The position numbers and the translations under genes are program-made. From NCBI RefSeq assembly GCF_032854445.1, contig NW_027017953.1, forward strand, positions 1,180,501-1,244,500: a DNA stretch of 64,000 nucleotides, read 5' to 3'. This stretch comes from Liolophura sinensis. Its lineage: Eukaryota > Mollusca > Polyplacophora > Chitonida > Chitonidae. Of the stretch, positions 42,895 to 55,700 are shown piece after piece (the stretch's first letter is position 1; the number at the start of each line of letters is the position of its first letter). The notes under the pieces were generated by a model. That model did not search any database. It was given only the letters and a program-made list of their open reading frames with translations, and had not been told where the DNA came from.

Positions 42895-45849
42895 ACCAGA
42901 ATGGAGAAGAAAATTAAGAGTTACTTAAATTTATACCCAAAGCTTTTTGTAATTGTTTTATTTCGTTACATTAATAGAAAAAGGCTGGGTCACATACTGG
43001 ACGGAACAGGCTATAAAAGTACATGGGTATTTTTATTCGGATATCCGTGTAACATCAACCACACAGGCAGGTAAACGTAGTCGTTAACCCAGCACGAGGA
43101 CACCAGAGAATACCCGTTAAACCATGTTGGGTAACAGGACTGTTGTAACGCTTATGTCACCTGTCATGCCAATCCAATCTGGGGAACCATCAAATGGCTG
43201 AATGTTACAGAAATATAACAAAGCTTAGAATTGACCAAACAGTGGTACAATGTAGGTATTCAAATGTCCGCTGTCGGAATTACACATTGCCCTTGAGTAA
43301 CAGAGACAATTGTCAGGCTAACCTCTCTCATAACATTTGGTGACCTACGAATTTCGTTTCAGTGTGAAAAGTTTCTGTACTTATTGTACATCTGTTTAAA
43401 TTTACAAGCTAGCAAGAACAATAACATCTTATCTCTTATTCGGATATTTACAGTTTTTACAGTTGACCAACGATGTGAAAACTTTTCCAAAGAATTATCT
43501 CGACCGAAGTCTTTCTGTTACAGTGTCTCGCCACCATATTGCCGATGTGGCGTTCAGCCGTAATCATTTATTGGTGTGTCTCACAAAAGATACCTAAAAC
43601 TGTACCTTGGTTTGTTCATCTCATTTTTTCACGAAAAAGTCCTTTACTTTCTCAAAATGAATGCAAATGTAGACCTGTTATCATAATACATGAGTAGATG
43701 TAACTTTGAAGAACGTGAGATTCAGGCTATCTCGAAATTTCGGCGCTTTATTTTGCCAATTTTAACAAAATGACGACAATTGCAAAATAGAGCGCTGAAA
43801 TATGGAGGCAACAAAAATGTCACGTTTGTTGGAGTTACATTGATTTCGTGCAATGTTAAACTTTTTACTGCGTTTAAATGAATTATACGCGTTAAATATA
43901 ATTAGTTTTAAAATAAAAATATCTAAAAAACAAAACAAAAAAGAAAAAAAAAGAACAGAGAAAAGAAATAGAACATTTTGCTTACCGTGATTTGAAACCA
44001 AGCAAAATTTTGTCTCCGGGAGCTTCTGTTCAGTCCTGCCAACTCTGATGGTGTGTCTCGATTCTCCCCCCAGCACCGACTAGATATAACATATGTCACT
44101 CGGCAACACAACAGGGATCGTCAAACCAATAAAAACCCTCGACATAAATGCACGGCCATAACTGACTCGCATTCGGCGTCTTCTGGTGATGAAAATGAAC
44201 GAATTTCTTTTGGGTTGTGAATTTTTTTTCCCAGATGATCATAAAGAAAAGATTCATTAATAGCACTCTAATCCACAATCATTCATTCAAATTTCCTTTC
44301 GCCGGAATAGAACCATGGGTGTGTAATCGAGGCTATACTCCGGAAACTGACGACTTTACCCGAGGCAGAAAAAGTTTTCGGGCGACACCACTTGTGACAT
44401 TCCAAAAGTGGATTTTTTTCACGTAATATTAATAATAATTACAAAACCTGTTTTTGCGCGGTAAGTAAATGGTTGAATGCACATTTTTGTAACATTGTCG
44501 CTTTTCAGCCGATGGGTTAATACGTAAAGTTAACGGTCTGTTTTCAATTAAAATTTGGATTGTTACTTCCAGTTTTATAGCTGTCGTAGTTTATAAAAAA
44601 GCTGTTTGAGGTATTTTATTGAAGAGTTAGTGTTTTCTTAGGAAAACCCGGGATTCCTTTCGCCATTATGCCAGTGACTTGTCATGTGCTTTTCATAAAG
44701 TTTTATACACGGTTAAAATTCTGTGTAAAGGTTTATACCTTTGTGTACAACTTTTATGGATTTTGTGTAATGGTACAAAATTCCGTAAACGTTTCACCAT
44801 TTTCACAAATGTGGACAAATGAGGCCCAGATTTACTAACACATAGGTAAACATTTACGTCAGTCCTTTCAACTCAGTAATACCCTTGTTTTCGAAATTAT
44901 ATGTTGGAAAGCGTTCATAACTTTATAAGCGTAGCAGTTCTCAACAAATGTAATCCATTTTTAGCGGGTTTGTGAAGATCACACATGCGACACGTATAGG
45001 ACTATACCCTATATAGTTGATCGTATTCGCCAACATATACTTAAAATTCTAAAGCATGTGACACAAAATTTGCACTTTAAAGGCCTGTTTGAGATGTTCT
45101 GAGTGACAAATGTTTGTAAAAGTCCGTCTTAATACATCGATCCAAAGCAATACCTTGCCTATACCACGGAAGTAGAATTATCTAATCTACCACCATGTCT
45201 ATACAATTAACATCAGTCTCCATACGCCCAGTTTTACTTATTATTGAGGACAAGATTACTTGGAATGGTTTCATTACTACCTATAGCATTACACCAATAT
45301 TTAAACAAAAATTAAACCTTTGTCAGTAAACGTTTACCGTAAAGTTTACAGTGTATCATATTATTCACTAAGACTTACACCTACGGTTTATTAAAGACTT
45401 GTGTTAAATGGCAATTAAAGAACGAAAATTTTGCCTCATAATTTTGTGTGTGTTTTACTGTCAGTATTTCCATAGCATCAGTAGGTCATATAATCTCTGA
45501 CTCATCCTCACACGGCAGATTAGGGCGTATATTTGGGTTTTACTTTGTTTCACTGTGTTCAGTTTCTGTACGTTAACTTTAAACCATCGTCTTTGCCCTC
45601 GGGTATTTTAGCAAATTTTGTTTTCTGTAAAACTGAAGATGAATGTTAGGAGGTGGTCGGGTGGTGGTTGGGTTAGGGTAGGTGGAGTTTGGGGGCCTTC
45701 AGGAGTGGAGTCAGTTTGCCATCGTCCTTTACTTGACTCTCTGATGATTGATTGAGTGTTTAACGTTGCACTGAACAAGTTTCAATTTTACAATGGCGAT
45801 CAGTTTATGAGTGGAGGAAACTCACACTGCTTCTGCCAACATTCGATAC
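42895..45849. other. No gene seen
   Basis: AT-rich; includes an A-rich stretch at about 43920-43970. No supported exon or repeat. Confidence 0.4.
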
Positions 45850-45992
45850 AGGCCGATTCCACATAACCAATCCTGACTCAAATCAAAATTTGAAATGTAT
45901 GTCTAATTTTTATAAGTTACAAGTGCATTAAATTTAAACTTCTGGGACGCAGGATCAGGTTTAGATTGAACTGACTTGGCGGAACGAGCCCC
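45850..45992. mobile_element. Short foldback (MITE-like) element
   Basis: Left end AGGCCGATTCCACATAAC and right end ACTTGGCGGAACGAGCCCC are imperfect inverted repeats, enclosing about 110 bp of AT-rich sequence. A related left end occurs at 30753. No target duplication was confirmed. Confidence 0.45.
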
Positions 45993-46607
45993 ATACACTT
46001 TGTCTGTTCTTTCCTTGAGCTCAGCATCAAGCTTCAGGGAACAAAGATTGACAGTGATTGGAATCTTTTGTCATTACTCGACGCAAAATTGAACAAGACG
46101 TCCCCCTTTGGAGGTGTTTGCTGATAGACTATAGGTCAATCGTTTTTAAGTTACCTTGGGTATAGTTATGTGGAAGTTGCTGTCAGTGGTCCACGTCTAA
46201 CATTGCAGTGTTTTTATTTGCTATGCGACTTTCTCTGGTTTACAGATTTTTAGTCTGGCTATACCAAATCAGTGGTGACCGTTATTCGGTAGAGAAGGAG
46301 CTGAAAATGTCCACCCACTAGGTTTCTTCACACTGCTCATCCATATTTTGAGTGAGGTTTTTGTTATCCGTTTTCACCTCCTCAAGGCTGGAGTGTTCTA
46401 CATGTTAGCACCTGTGGTGACACGTGTGGCTTACAACTTTATCATGTGTTTGGTAGTGTGTCTTTATTGTATTGTAATGCGAGCTAACTGACAATCACGT
46501 AAAGATACTCTGGTGCAATCTGTGTTATATAACATGCCTGAATCTGGGTTCCCATTAAATTGTGAGGAGACACTGTACATGGTTAATACAGTAATAACGA
46601 ACATCTT

Positions 46608-46755
46608 CTTCTTCATCTGATTTGTGTTTTACACCGTACTCAACAATATTCCACTGACTTCCATACTTCCTACGGCGGTCAGCATTATGGTGGGGGGGGG
46701 GGGGGCGGAACCCGGGAGAAACTCAGGACAATCCGCAGGTTGCTGGCAAGCCTAA
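46608..46755 (-). mobile_element. SINE family A fragment
   Basis: Reversed: TGATTTGTGTTTTACACCGT, CTCAACAATATTCCACT, CAGCATTATGGTGGGG with a 13-G expansion, then GACAATCCGCAGGTTGCTGG. Confidence 0.8.
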
Positions 46756-47440
46756 TAAAGAACAGACTTTACAGTAAAGGCAGTGTGACGAGACTCCATT
46801 TTGTAACTAAATAACTCTCTTAATTCTGACTGTACGTTTACAGTAAACTGCAGGTAAACAAGCTAGTGTAAAAGTACAACATAGCCTCTTTGCAGCCTAA
46901 TTGCAGTTGAGGTATACGAATACCCATTAGATACACACCTGGATGATATAAAGTTACAACTGAAATAAGTGTATGGAAATCGATGGCAAATCAATGACAT
47001 GTGTTTGTACAGTTTTGTTGTAGATCTTCTCCTTTTGGCGTTGTGAAATATTTACATTAAATATAGTAAGACATTGCGATGTATACAGTTCTATAGACGG
47101 CTTACTGCCCTAGAGCAGGAGAGGAGACACCTGCTACATAAACAATCCACGCCCCCAAAATAAGACAAAGAACACTGACTTCAGAAAAACAACCAGCATG
47201 GCGGCAAAGATGTCAGTGTTGCCGCAGGCATTATTATTCCCCCCAGAATGCAGCAGTAAAGCTACTGTCTTGTAATGGTGGACACTTCTCGCCAAGCATA
47301 TTTCCCGTTTTCCCGTCTCTGTCCAGAGGGAACAGTTCTGCGTTAAACCAAAATAATATTGCTATTAAACCAACATGCCTGAATATATGTCATTGTGGTT
47401 GGGGTTGTTTGAAATATAAAAAGTGTAGTTGTCACTTGTA
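46756..47440. other. No gene seen
   Basis: No supported feature. Confidence 0.4.
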
Positions 47441-47453
47441 CCCCCCCCCCCCC

Positions 47454-47484
<31 letters not shown>
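47441..47484. repeat. Poly-C tract, about 44 bp
   Basis: C run with a single T at 47454. Such tracts can form i-motif/G-quadruplex structures and are prone to assembly length error. Confidence 0.95.
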
Positions 47485-47485
<1 letters not shown>

Positions 47486-48925
47486 TGGAATGGCAGGACG
47501 GTCACACCAGTACATATACAGAACTGAGGTATGAACAACTGGAGTAAGGTCGCCACCTGCTTCAGGGAAGTTTTCGTCAGACTTTTGTCAACCGTAGTAG
47601 CAATAGATATTTTTGTCAAAGCAAGAACATTTTCTAACAAACGTCAACCACACGCATATATTAACTATGGACTGCCTTATTTAAGGTCTGAACTGAGAAG
47701 CCTTAGCAATTCTGATGAATAAACCTATGTTAATTTAACATTAATTAACTCACTAAACACTCAGTCAGTTAATCACTCAACCAGCCGATCGTTACTGAAT
47801 AAATTAACAAGGTTAGCAGCTAAAATATGCCCGTGGTGGGTCAAGCATTGATATAAGAAAACATATTTATGTTGTGAATGAAAATAATTTAATTTATTCT
47901 GATGACACACAAAGCTGAGCGGATGTCGTTTGTATTCTCGCCGTGCTCATTGGATGATCTAATTAAAGTTAATAGGAGATTTAACCAACTGCGGAAATGG
48001 CATCTTTCAAAATTAAGCCGTCTCATGATGGTAACCATGGTAACGTGTTTCACCCGTAAAATTCTCACAATATGTGAAGGTCAGCGCACTTGAGAGTGAC
48101 ATTGCGGTGATGTTTGCATATAACTTAAACAATCTGCTTCCGTTAATGTAATTTACTGATTAACTTGTCGCCTAAGAAGGCCCTAATTAATTCCATCCGT
48201 TTTGTTTATTACGTTATAGAACACTTGATTATGATATTTTTTGTGACATAATTGAAAACATGATACTTATTAGCCGGCGGTGTTGTCGAGGAGAAGGGTA
48301 AAGAATGGAGACGTTTTCACAGTCTGATAGAGAACATGAATGCACCGACTTTTAATGGTGGTTTCAAGTCGCACTTCACTGACTTCGCTAACTGCGCTTC
48401 TGTTAAACAAAAAGCCTACATATGTAATCAGCCCCAACTTCACCTTTATTTCGAACTTCGATTTGACCGGTCAAGGCAATGATATTATAGCATCGAGCTC
48501 ATCCTTTACCTGGCTAAGCAACTCGAATGTCCATTTGTCAGAAAATTTGTAGGAAGAATCATTTATATCTTGATACAACCTGTGAACAGAAGACAATGTA
48601 ACGTGAATATCAAGCTGGACAAAAGCAGTATGACCTGTTATGTACATGTGGGTCCAAGGGCAACATCTGCCCAAGGGCCTAATCAAAACCTGAAATACCA
48701 CACCAAATCGGTATTCCTCGGAATTGCACGCGAAATCCCGCGAGAAATAATTGACTAGACCGTTAGTTAACGGCAGTAGCGTCGTAAAGAACAATGATGT
48801 GGCTATTGTGAATTCAGACCCCACCCAGACTAGCAGACGCTACACGTGTGTCAGTTATATCTGGCATGAGGCAGTCACTTCCCCGCCCGTCGCAGTACTG
48901 TGTGGTGAGGACCTGGTTTAATTTA
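47485..48925. other. No assigned gene
   Basis: A minus-strand frame of 117 codons (48471-48824) is the longest here; no domain was recognised and it overlaps a plus-strand frame. Confidence 0.35.
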
Positions 48926-49085
48926 AATATTTATTTATTTCATTGGTCTATATGCCGTTACTCAGGAATGTTTCACGCATACGACGGCGACCAGGATTAC
49001 GGTGGGAGGGTAACCGGGTACAGTCCGGGGGAAACCCACGACCATCCGCAGGTTGCTGCTAGACCTTCCCAAGTACCACTGAAGA
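48926..49085 (-). mobile_element. SINE family A, 3' part
   Basis: Reversed: ATTTATTTATTTCATTGGTC, ATACGACGGCGACCAGGATT, ACGGTGGGAGGGTAACCGGG, ACGACCATCCGCAGGTTGCT and AGACCTTCCCAAGTACC. The tRNA-like half is absent. Confidence 0.85.
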
Positions 49086-49742
49086 GTTAATTCAAATACA
49101 ACTCAGTGTTTTCTACAGACTGGTCTAAGTTTTTAAACTGTGGTTTTTGAATATTCATTAAGGATCGGTATGTTGAGGGAGAACTCTCTTCTTACACCAG
49201 CTCCTTGACCTTTTGTCTCAAGTGGGAGTCACAATTTTAGAGCGTACTTTTGGGGCATAAAATGTTGAAAATACTATCACGTCCTAAATGTTGTCCGATT
49301 GTCCAAATTCCAGGGTTAGGTTTAGGGTTAGTTGTGATGAGCATTGAAGATTTTGACTTAAATCGGAGATGGCCTTGTGGACTTGGACACATGGTGGGCG
49401 ACCCTCACATTGATTCCATTCGTATATACAGAAATGTAGAAATGGTGGACAAACTGGGGACTATATAATCCAGCCGTTATTAACTCCCATTCATGGACAC
49501 AAAAGGTAAATTGGGCATTCTGAATTGTGGATATCTTTCGTCCAGGATTCTGCAGCTAGTTTGACATGACTCGCGGATCGATGGACAGGAAAAGGAATCG
49601 ATCAATAACGCCCTGGAACTATCGGTGGTAATTATTCATGCTCCTGGGCCGCCTGGCGTTTTCCGTGTACAGGTGGAAGAGGCTGGCTTAGGGACAGGGC
49701 TTTGAGAAGTCGTCAGCAGTGATTCCTTCTTCACGGTCAATC

Positions 49743-49766
49743 ATGGCGCACGAGCTGGAAACAGAG
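49743..49766 (+). CDS. TXN: Thioredoxin exon 1 (start)
   Basis: ATG at 49743, encoding MAHELETE, donor GTAGGT. A second donor four bases on (GTAAAT) would change the phase and was rejected. Intron 1 is about 6.4 kb and holds two large arrays and a SINE. Confidence 0.75.
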
Positions 49767-52700
49767 GTAGGTAAATCAGGTGTAGCGACATTGATCAGGC
49801 AGCAACACACTTATATGACCGAGTCTCCCACCATTGCATGGTTCATCTTCAGATTATTTGCTCTGTGATCCCTATATCTGCTGAAGATGTACTATGTACA
49901 TTTTTTCACCTCACGATGCTTTTCCTGCATCCTGCTGTTTTTGCTTGCCTAAACCGTAGGAAAGAAAAAGACAAGACTATATTGCCCATTGCAAGTACCA
50001 AAAAGCTATACAGTTGATAAATGCGTTAATCCTTAACCGTGTCTGTGATGACGTTGTTATGTCGGTTTGGACGTACACATGCCTTTACGTTAACAGATGA
50101 AACATTCCGTAAATATCTCAACCCGAGCTGTGCTTACCAAATACATGTACTGTGAAAAGACAGATGAACACCTTATCTGGTGAAATAGCTTATGTGAAGA
50201 AATACCTTATCTGGAGAAATCCCTTATCTCAAGAAATACCTTATCCAGGTAAATACCTTATTTGGGAAGTATCTTTTTTGTTTTTATAACAGTTACAACA
50301 TACATCTACGATTTGTAGACTGGCTGTTTTTTGACAGTCGGGAATTGTAAAAAAAAATTGGTAGTTAACCATCCTTTTCTTATGGGATATTTGCTAACCA
50401 TAGCTAATGGTTATCGCGTTCTTCTATAGTTAATTATTTGTGCATTCTGCTATAGCTAATGGTTGTCGCGTTTTGTTATAGCTAATGGTTGTCGCGTTTT
50501 GTTATAGCTAATGGTTATCGCATTCTGCTGCACTAATGATTATCGCCTCTCATGATGGTTTAATCTGGAATGTACACCCAGGTAAGCAGACGTTACGGCG
50601 TCCTGCATATTACAATAAATACAATGTCAACTCGTCAAGTCAAGACTCGTCAGATAAATGTATGAAAATGTAAAGGGAACAGATGAAGTTTTTTGCCATG
50701 CCTATGTCTGTGTTCATACATTACTGATTGCATTCATACAGCTAGAGGGATTAGCTTGCAGGGTATACACAGCAAATGGCAATGGGGTATCAGGCAAAAG
50801 GTGAAAATCAATGGCCTGTACACAGAAATCACAGGTGAGTCGGCAGTGTGTTACAGGCTAATACAGGATCATTAGTTCTGATGGACTCAGCGGTGAGAGC
50901 GTATACATAGGTGAAAACAGGAATGATGGGCCTGATAAAGAGAAGCCTAATGCTGGATCGCTCTCATAAACTGCCTTCTCTTACAAAGATCAAAGATAAA
51001 ACCTAAAGGTAAAGGTGAATTTACCAATAAAAGCATTCACAGATGGGGGAAAATTGATTTATGAATGCGTCGCCTAGTAACCACACCATCCATTATACCG
51101 CCATGTCTGTTTAGGAACGGTACACGTCCGGAAGACAGTGTTGGAGAAATTGACAGAGATGTGAGGCGCTCGTAACGAACTGCGGTCGATAATTACGATT
51201 AGAGAGTATATATATATACAGCAATACTTGTGTCAATGTATAGACTTAAATAAGCAATGTATGACTTTCTCCTATACAAGTCCCATGTGGTATGAGGTTT
51301 ACCATCGCGAGCCAACGACAGTCTGCAAAATCTGCAAAATCCGACTTTGGCTTTTGTACAAATACACACAGATTACACACACTGTTAATTTACGAATTTT
51401 CCTAAGTGACGCTAAGAAGTGAGCCAACGGCATGTTTGCCTGTCCCGGAAATGGTATGATCAACCCATAAACCTGTCCGCCGTAATAGTTAAATCATCTT
51501 CAGTAAGGTGTTAGGGCGGTAAGAGTTAAATCTTCTTCAGTATGGTGTTATGGCGGTAAGAGTTAAATCTTCTTCAGTAAGGTGTTAGGGTGGTAAGAGT
51601 TAAATCTTCTTCAGTAAGGTGTTAGGGTGGTAAGAGTTAAATCTTCTTCAGTAAGGTGTTAGGGCGGTAAGAGTTAAATCTTCTTCAGTAAGGTGTTAGG
51701 GCGGTAAGAGTTAAATCTTCTTCAGTAAGGTGTTAGGGCGGTAAGAGTTAAATCTTCTTCAGTAAGGTGTTAGGGCCGTAAGAGTTAAATCTTCTTCACT
51801 AAGGTGTTAGGGCCGTAAGAGTTAAATCTTCTTCAGTAAGGTGTTAGGGCCGTAAGAGTTAAATCTTCTTCAGTAAGGTGTTAGGGCGGTAAGAGTTAAA
51901 TCTTCTCCAGTAAGGTGTTAGGGCGGTAAGAGTTAAATCTTCTTCAGTAAGGTGTTAGGGCGGTAAGAGTTAAATCTTCTTCAGTAAGGTGTTAGGGCCG
52001 TAAGAGTTAAATCTTCTTCAGTAAGGTGTTAGGGCGGTAAGAGTTAAATCTTCTTCAGTAATGTGTTAGGGTGGTAAGAGTTAAATCTTCTTCAGTAAGG
52101 TGTTAGGGCGGTAAGAGTTAAATCTTCTTCAGTAAGGTGTTAGGGCCGTAAGAGTTAAATCTTCTTCACTAAGGTGTTAGGGCGGTAAGAGTTAAATCTT
52201 CTTCAGTAAGGTGTTAGGGCGGTAAGAGTTAAATCTTCTTCACTAAGGTGTTAGGGCGGTAAGAGTTAAATCTTCTTCAGTAAGGTGTTAGGGCGGTAAG
52301 AGTTAAATCTTCTTCAGTAAGGTGTTAGGGTGGTAAGAGTGAAATCTTCTTCAGTAAGGTGTTAGGGTGGTAAGAGTTAAATCTTCTTCAGTAAGGTGTG
52401 AGGGCGGTAAGAGTTAAATCTTCTTCACTAAGGTGTTAGGGCCGTAAGAGTTAAATCTTCTTCAGTATGGTGTTAGGGCGGTAAGAGTTAAATCTTCTTC
52501 AGTAAGGTGTTAGGGCCGTAAGAGTTAAATCTTCTTTAATAAGGTGTTAGGGCGGTAAGAGTTAAATCTTCTTCAGTATGGTTTTAGGGATTATCCAACC
52601 ACTCAATGAATCAAAATTTACTCCAGAACTTTCCTGAAATTAGCCAAATAAATAACAAATATTTGACGGTTAAGGCCGTTGTGTCATTACATTTCGTGAT

Positions 52701-55700
52701 ATGTGGCCTGTGTTTATTAAAAATTGAATCCTTTACAGTAAACCATTGAGGTTAGAAAACAATCAATCGACAGAATTCATTAAACTAAACATTTGATTTT
52801 AAAAACTCAGCGCATCCATTGACACGTAACATCGGCATTTTACACGTCAGGTAAACAATTTTCATGGATGCATTTGTATGTAGAATTCCTCTATAAAGCG
52901 GGGCTATACTGACCAGATTTGTTTCCACCGCTATAGTTACGTAAGAAACAATCTCCTGGCGTGACACATCATAGTGGAGAATAATGGAAATTACTGAATA
53001 AGTGCTTTACTGGGGATTGTGCGAATACCTTGACTGTTATGATGTTACAGGGGATTGTGTAAATACCTTGAGCGTATGGGATTCTTGACTGTTATTTCGT
53101 TACTGGGGATTGCGTGAATACCTTGAGCGTATGGATTCTAGACTGTTATGATGTTACTGGGGATTGTGTGAATATCTTGACTGTTATGATGTTACAGGGG
53201 ATTGTGTAAATACCTTGAGCGTATGGATTCTAGACTGTTATGATGTTACTGGGGATTGGGTGAATATCTTGAGAGCATGGATTGTAGACAGTTATGACGT
53301 AACTGGAGATTGTGGGAATGCCTTGAGCGCATGGATGGTAGACAGTTATGACGTTACTGGGGATTGCGTGAATATCTTGAGCGCATGGATTGTAGACAGT
53401 TATGACGTAACTGGAGATTGTGGGAATGCCTTGAGCGCATGGATGGTAGACAGTTATGACGTAATTGGAGATTGTGGGAATGCCTTGAGCGCATGGATAG
53501 TAGACAGTTATGACGTAACTGGAGATTGTGGGAATGCCTTGAGCGCATGGATGTAGACAGTTATGACGTAATTGGAGATTGTGGGAATGCCTTGAGCGCA
53601 TGGATAGTAGACAGTTATGACGTAACTGGAGATTGTGGGAATGCCTTGAGCGCATGGATGTAGACAGTTATGACGTAATTGGAGATTGTGGGAATGCCTT
53701 GAGCGCATGGATAGTAGACAGTTATGACGTAACTGGAGATTGTGGGAATGCCTTGAGCGCATGGATGTAGACAGTTATGACGTAATTGGGGATTGTGGGA
53801 ATGCCTTGAGAATTTGAACGAGTAAGAAGAGGTTCTATTGACTTTAAACGTGTATTAAAATCTGAAACGTCACTTCAGGGAGAAACAAACAAACAATGTA
53901 TGTCATTTACAATATACTCTTCATACTAATTCAGTAGCTTATGTCCGCCGGGGTTTCTGTCTGCGGGGCTTTTGTCCGCGGAAAATTTCCGTCAAACGAA
54001 TTGAATATAGTGGTAGATGCTGTAGAGAATAAACATATTTACACACGAAAAGGATTCGATTATAATATTATCAGAGAATGTCAGTTTTTGCCATATTGTT
54101 TTGTAATAGTATGTGTACAAGGTTTATGAGAGGAAAGATGTTGTCCCCGAGTGTCCACTGAGATATGTTTTGATGACAGGCTTTTAGGGGGCAAACGAAG
54201 TGACACTAAATCAATTCCCACCAACAAAGATATAACATCATATTTTTTAAACTGTCGGATATGATTTATCCAGTAATTAGGACGACGCGGTTTTCGTTGC
54301 CGGGGTTTTTGTTCGCGGGGCTTTTGTCCGAGGAGCTTCTGTCCGCGGGGCTTTTGTCCTGGAATCATCAAAAACACCGGAACCGATGCCTCACTCACTC
54401 ATGGTAAAGGCCTTTGGACACCGGGCCGGCCAGAACTTGGTCTGAACAAGGAAGTAGCATGACTACCAAACATACAGGCTTTATATAACAATGGCATGAA
54501 TTAACGCGCGATTGTATATCTATGTCTTACTGCCTGATGCGAGGTTACCATAAACAGCTTTAATCCGTACAGGACGGTCTTGCCGTAAACACAGTTAAAT
54601 CAGATGTGAGTAAAACAGCCAAGGAGACTACTTCATAAGTCTGGGATATTTTTTGACTTGTAGCATCGATTTTATTTCTCTGTATCTGTTAAATATATAA
54701 GAGATATTACGCAGAAATGCCCTGGATAAGTACAGCTAATTCTGCGTTCTATTTGTGAACTCCATTACACGGATCTCCCAACGCGACACAGCAGACATTT
54801 CTTAAACCTTCAATCTCCTTCAGTCTCCTTCAGTCCGAGTTAATTATTTAGGACAGCCTTAGGGAATCGGTCACATGTTCAACAGACCGATGGGACGCGG
54901 CGGTTTGTCACTGGCTGTGTGTATATTGATTTTCACCTGTGGATACTCGTGCAGGTATTTTGTCCCTGCTTCAGAATGCTGTGGCCTACATACCACCATC
55001 ACAACAAATGTCTCACATCACAGATGTGACGGCCAGCACATGTTTGTTGACAGTCTGAAAGCCGAAACACCGGTATGATGTGAGAGAGACATAAAGGTAC
55101 ATATTAAACCCTCGATCGCCGTTTAAAAAAATATGCACTGACTTCAGATTCGTAGAATGAGAAGAGAGCTTTTCTATACTGTTTCCAAATAGGTACATGT
55201 ATGAAAGGCATCATTTGGAAATTCACCTCCAAATCACCTAAGGCAAACGAATAATCGAGCTGTATAGCATTTTCCCATTAAAACCACACCGCTCTCTGTT
55301 TTAAACAACACTGACCGTGAGGAAAGTCTACCACAAGACAGACTACAAGAACAGAAAGCTTGTCTGTCTGTTTGTCTGTTCTGTATATAACATCACATTC
55401 AACGTTACTCAGTCGTGAAAGAAGGGTTGCTCATCGTAGCTGGTCGAGACTAGACTGGTCTCATAGAAACACAGCTGACAAGATGCGAGATAACTCCAAC
55501 TGTACTAGCCCCTTACTGTATTTAACCATTGTTTATTTTATTTGATTGGTGTTTTACGCCGTGTTCAAGAATATTTCACTTATTTGACGACGGCCAACAT
55601 TATGGTGGGAAGAAGCCGAACAGAACAAGGGGAAACCCACGACCATCCGCAGGCTGCTGGCAGACCTTCCCATAAACGGATGGAGAGGAAGCCAATATGA

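Noticed and set aside
47365-47640. Glycine-rich minus-strand frame
   Set aside because: The glycine run is the translated poly-C tract.
48471-48824. 117-codon minus-strand frame as a gene
   Set aside because: No recognisable domain, no splice or promoter context, overlaps a frame on the other strand.
49310-49335. Interstitial telomere (GGGTTAGG, TTTAGGGTTAG)
   Set aside because: Only two or three imperfect units, too short to support the call.
51485-52590. Regular repeats as a CRISPR array or telomeric repeat
   Set aside because: Units are contiguous with no spacers, the genome is eukaryotic, and TTAGGG occurs once per 37-bp unit only.
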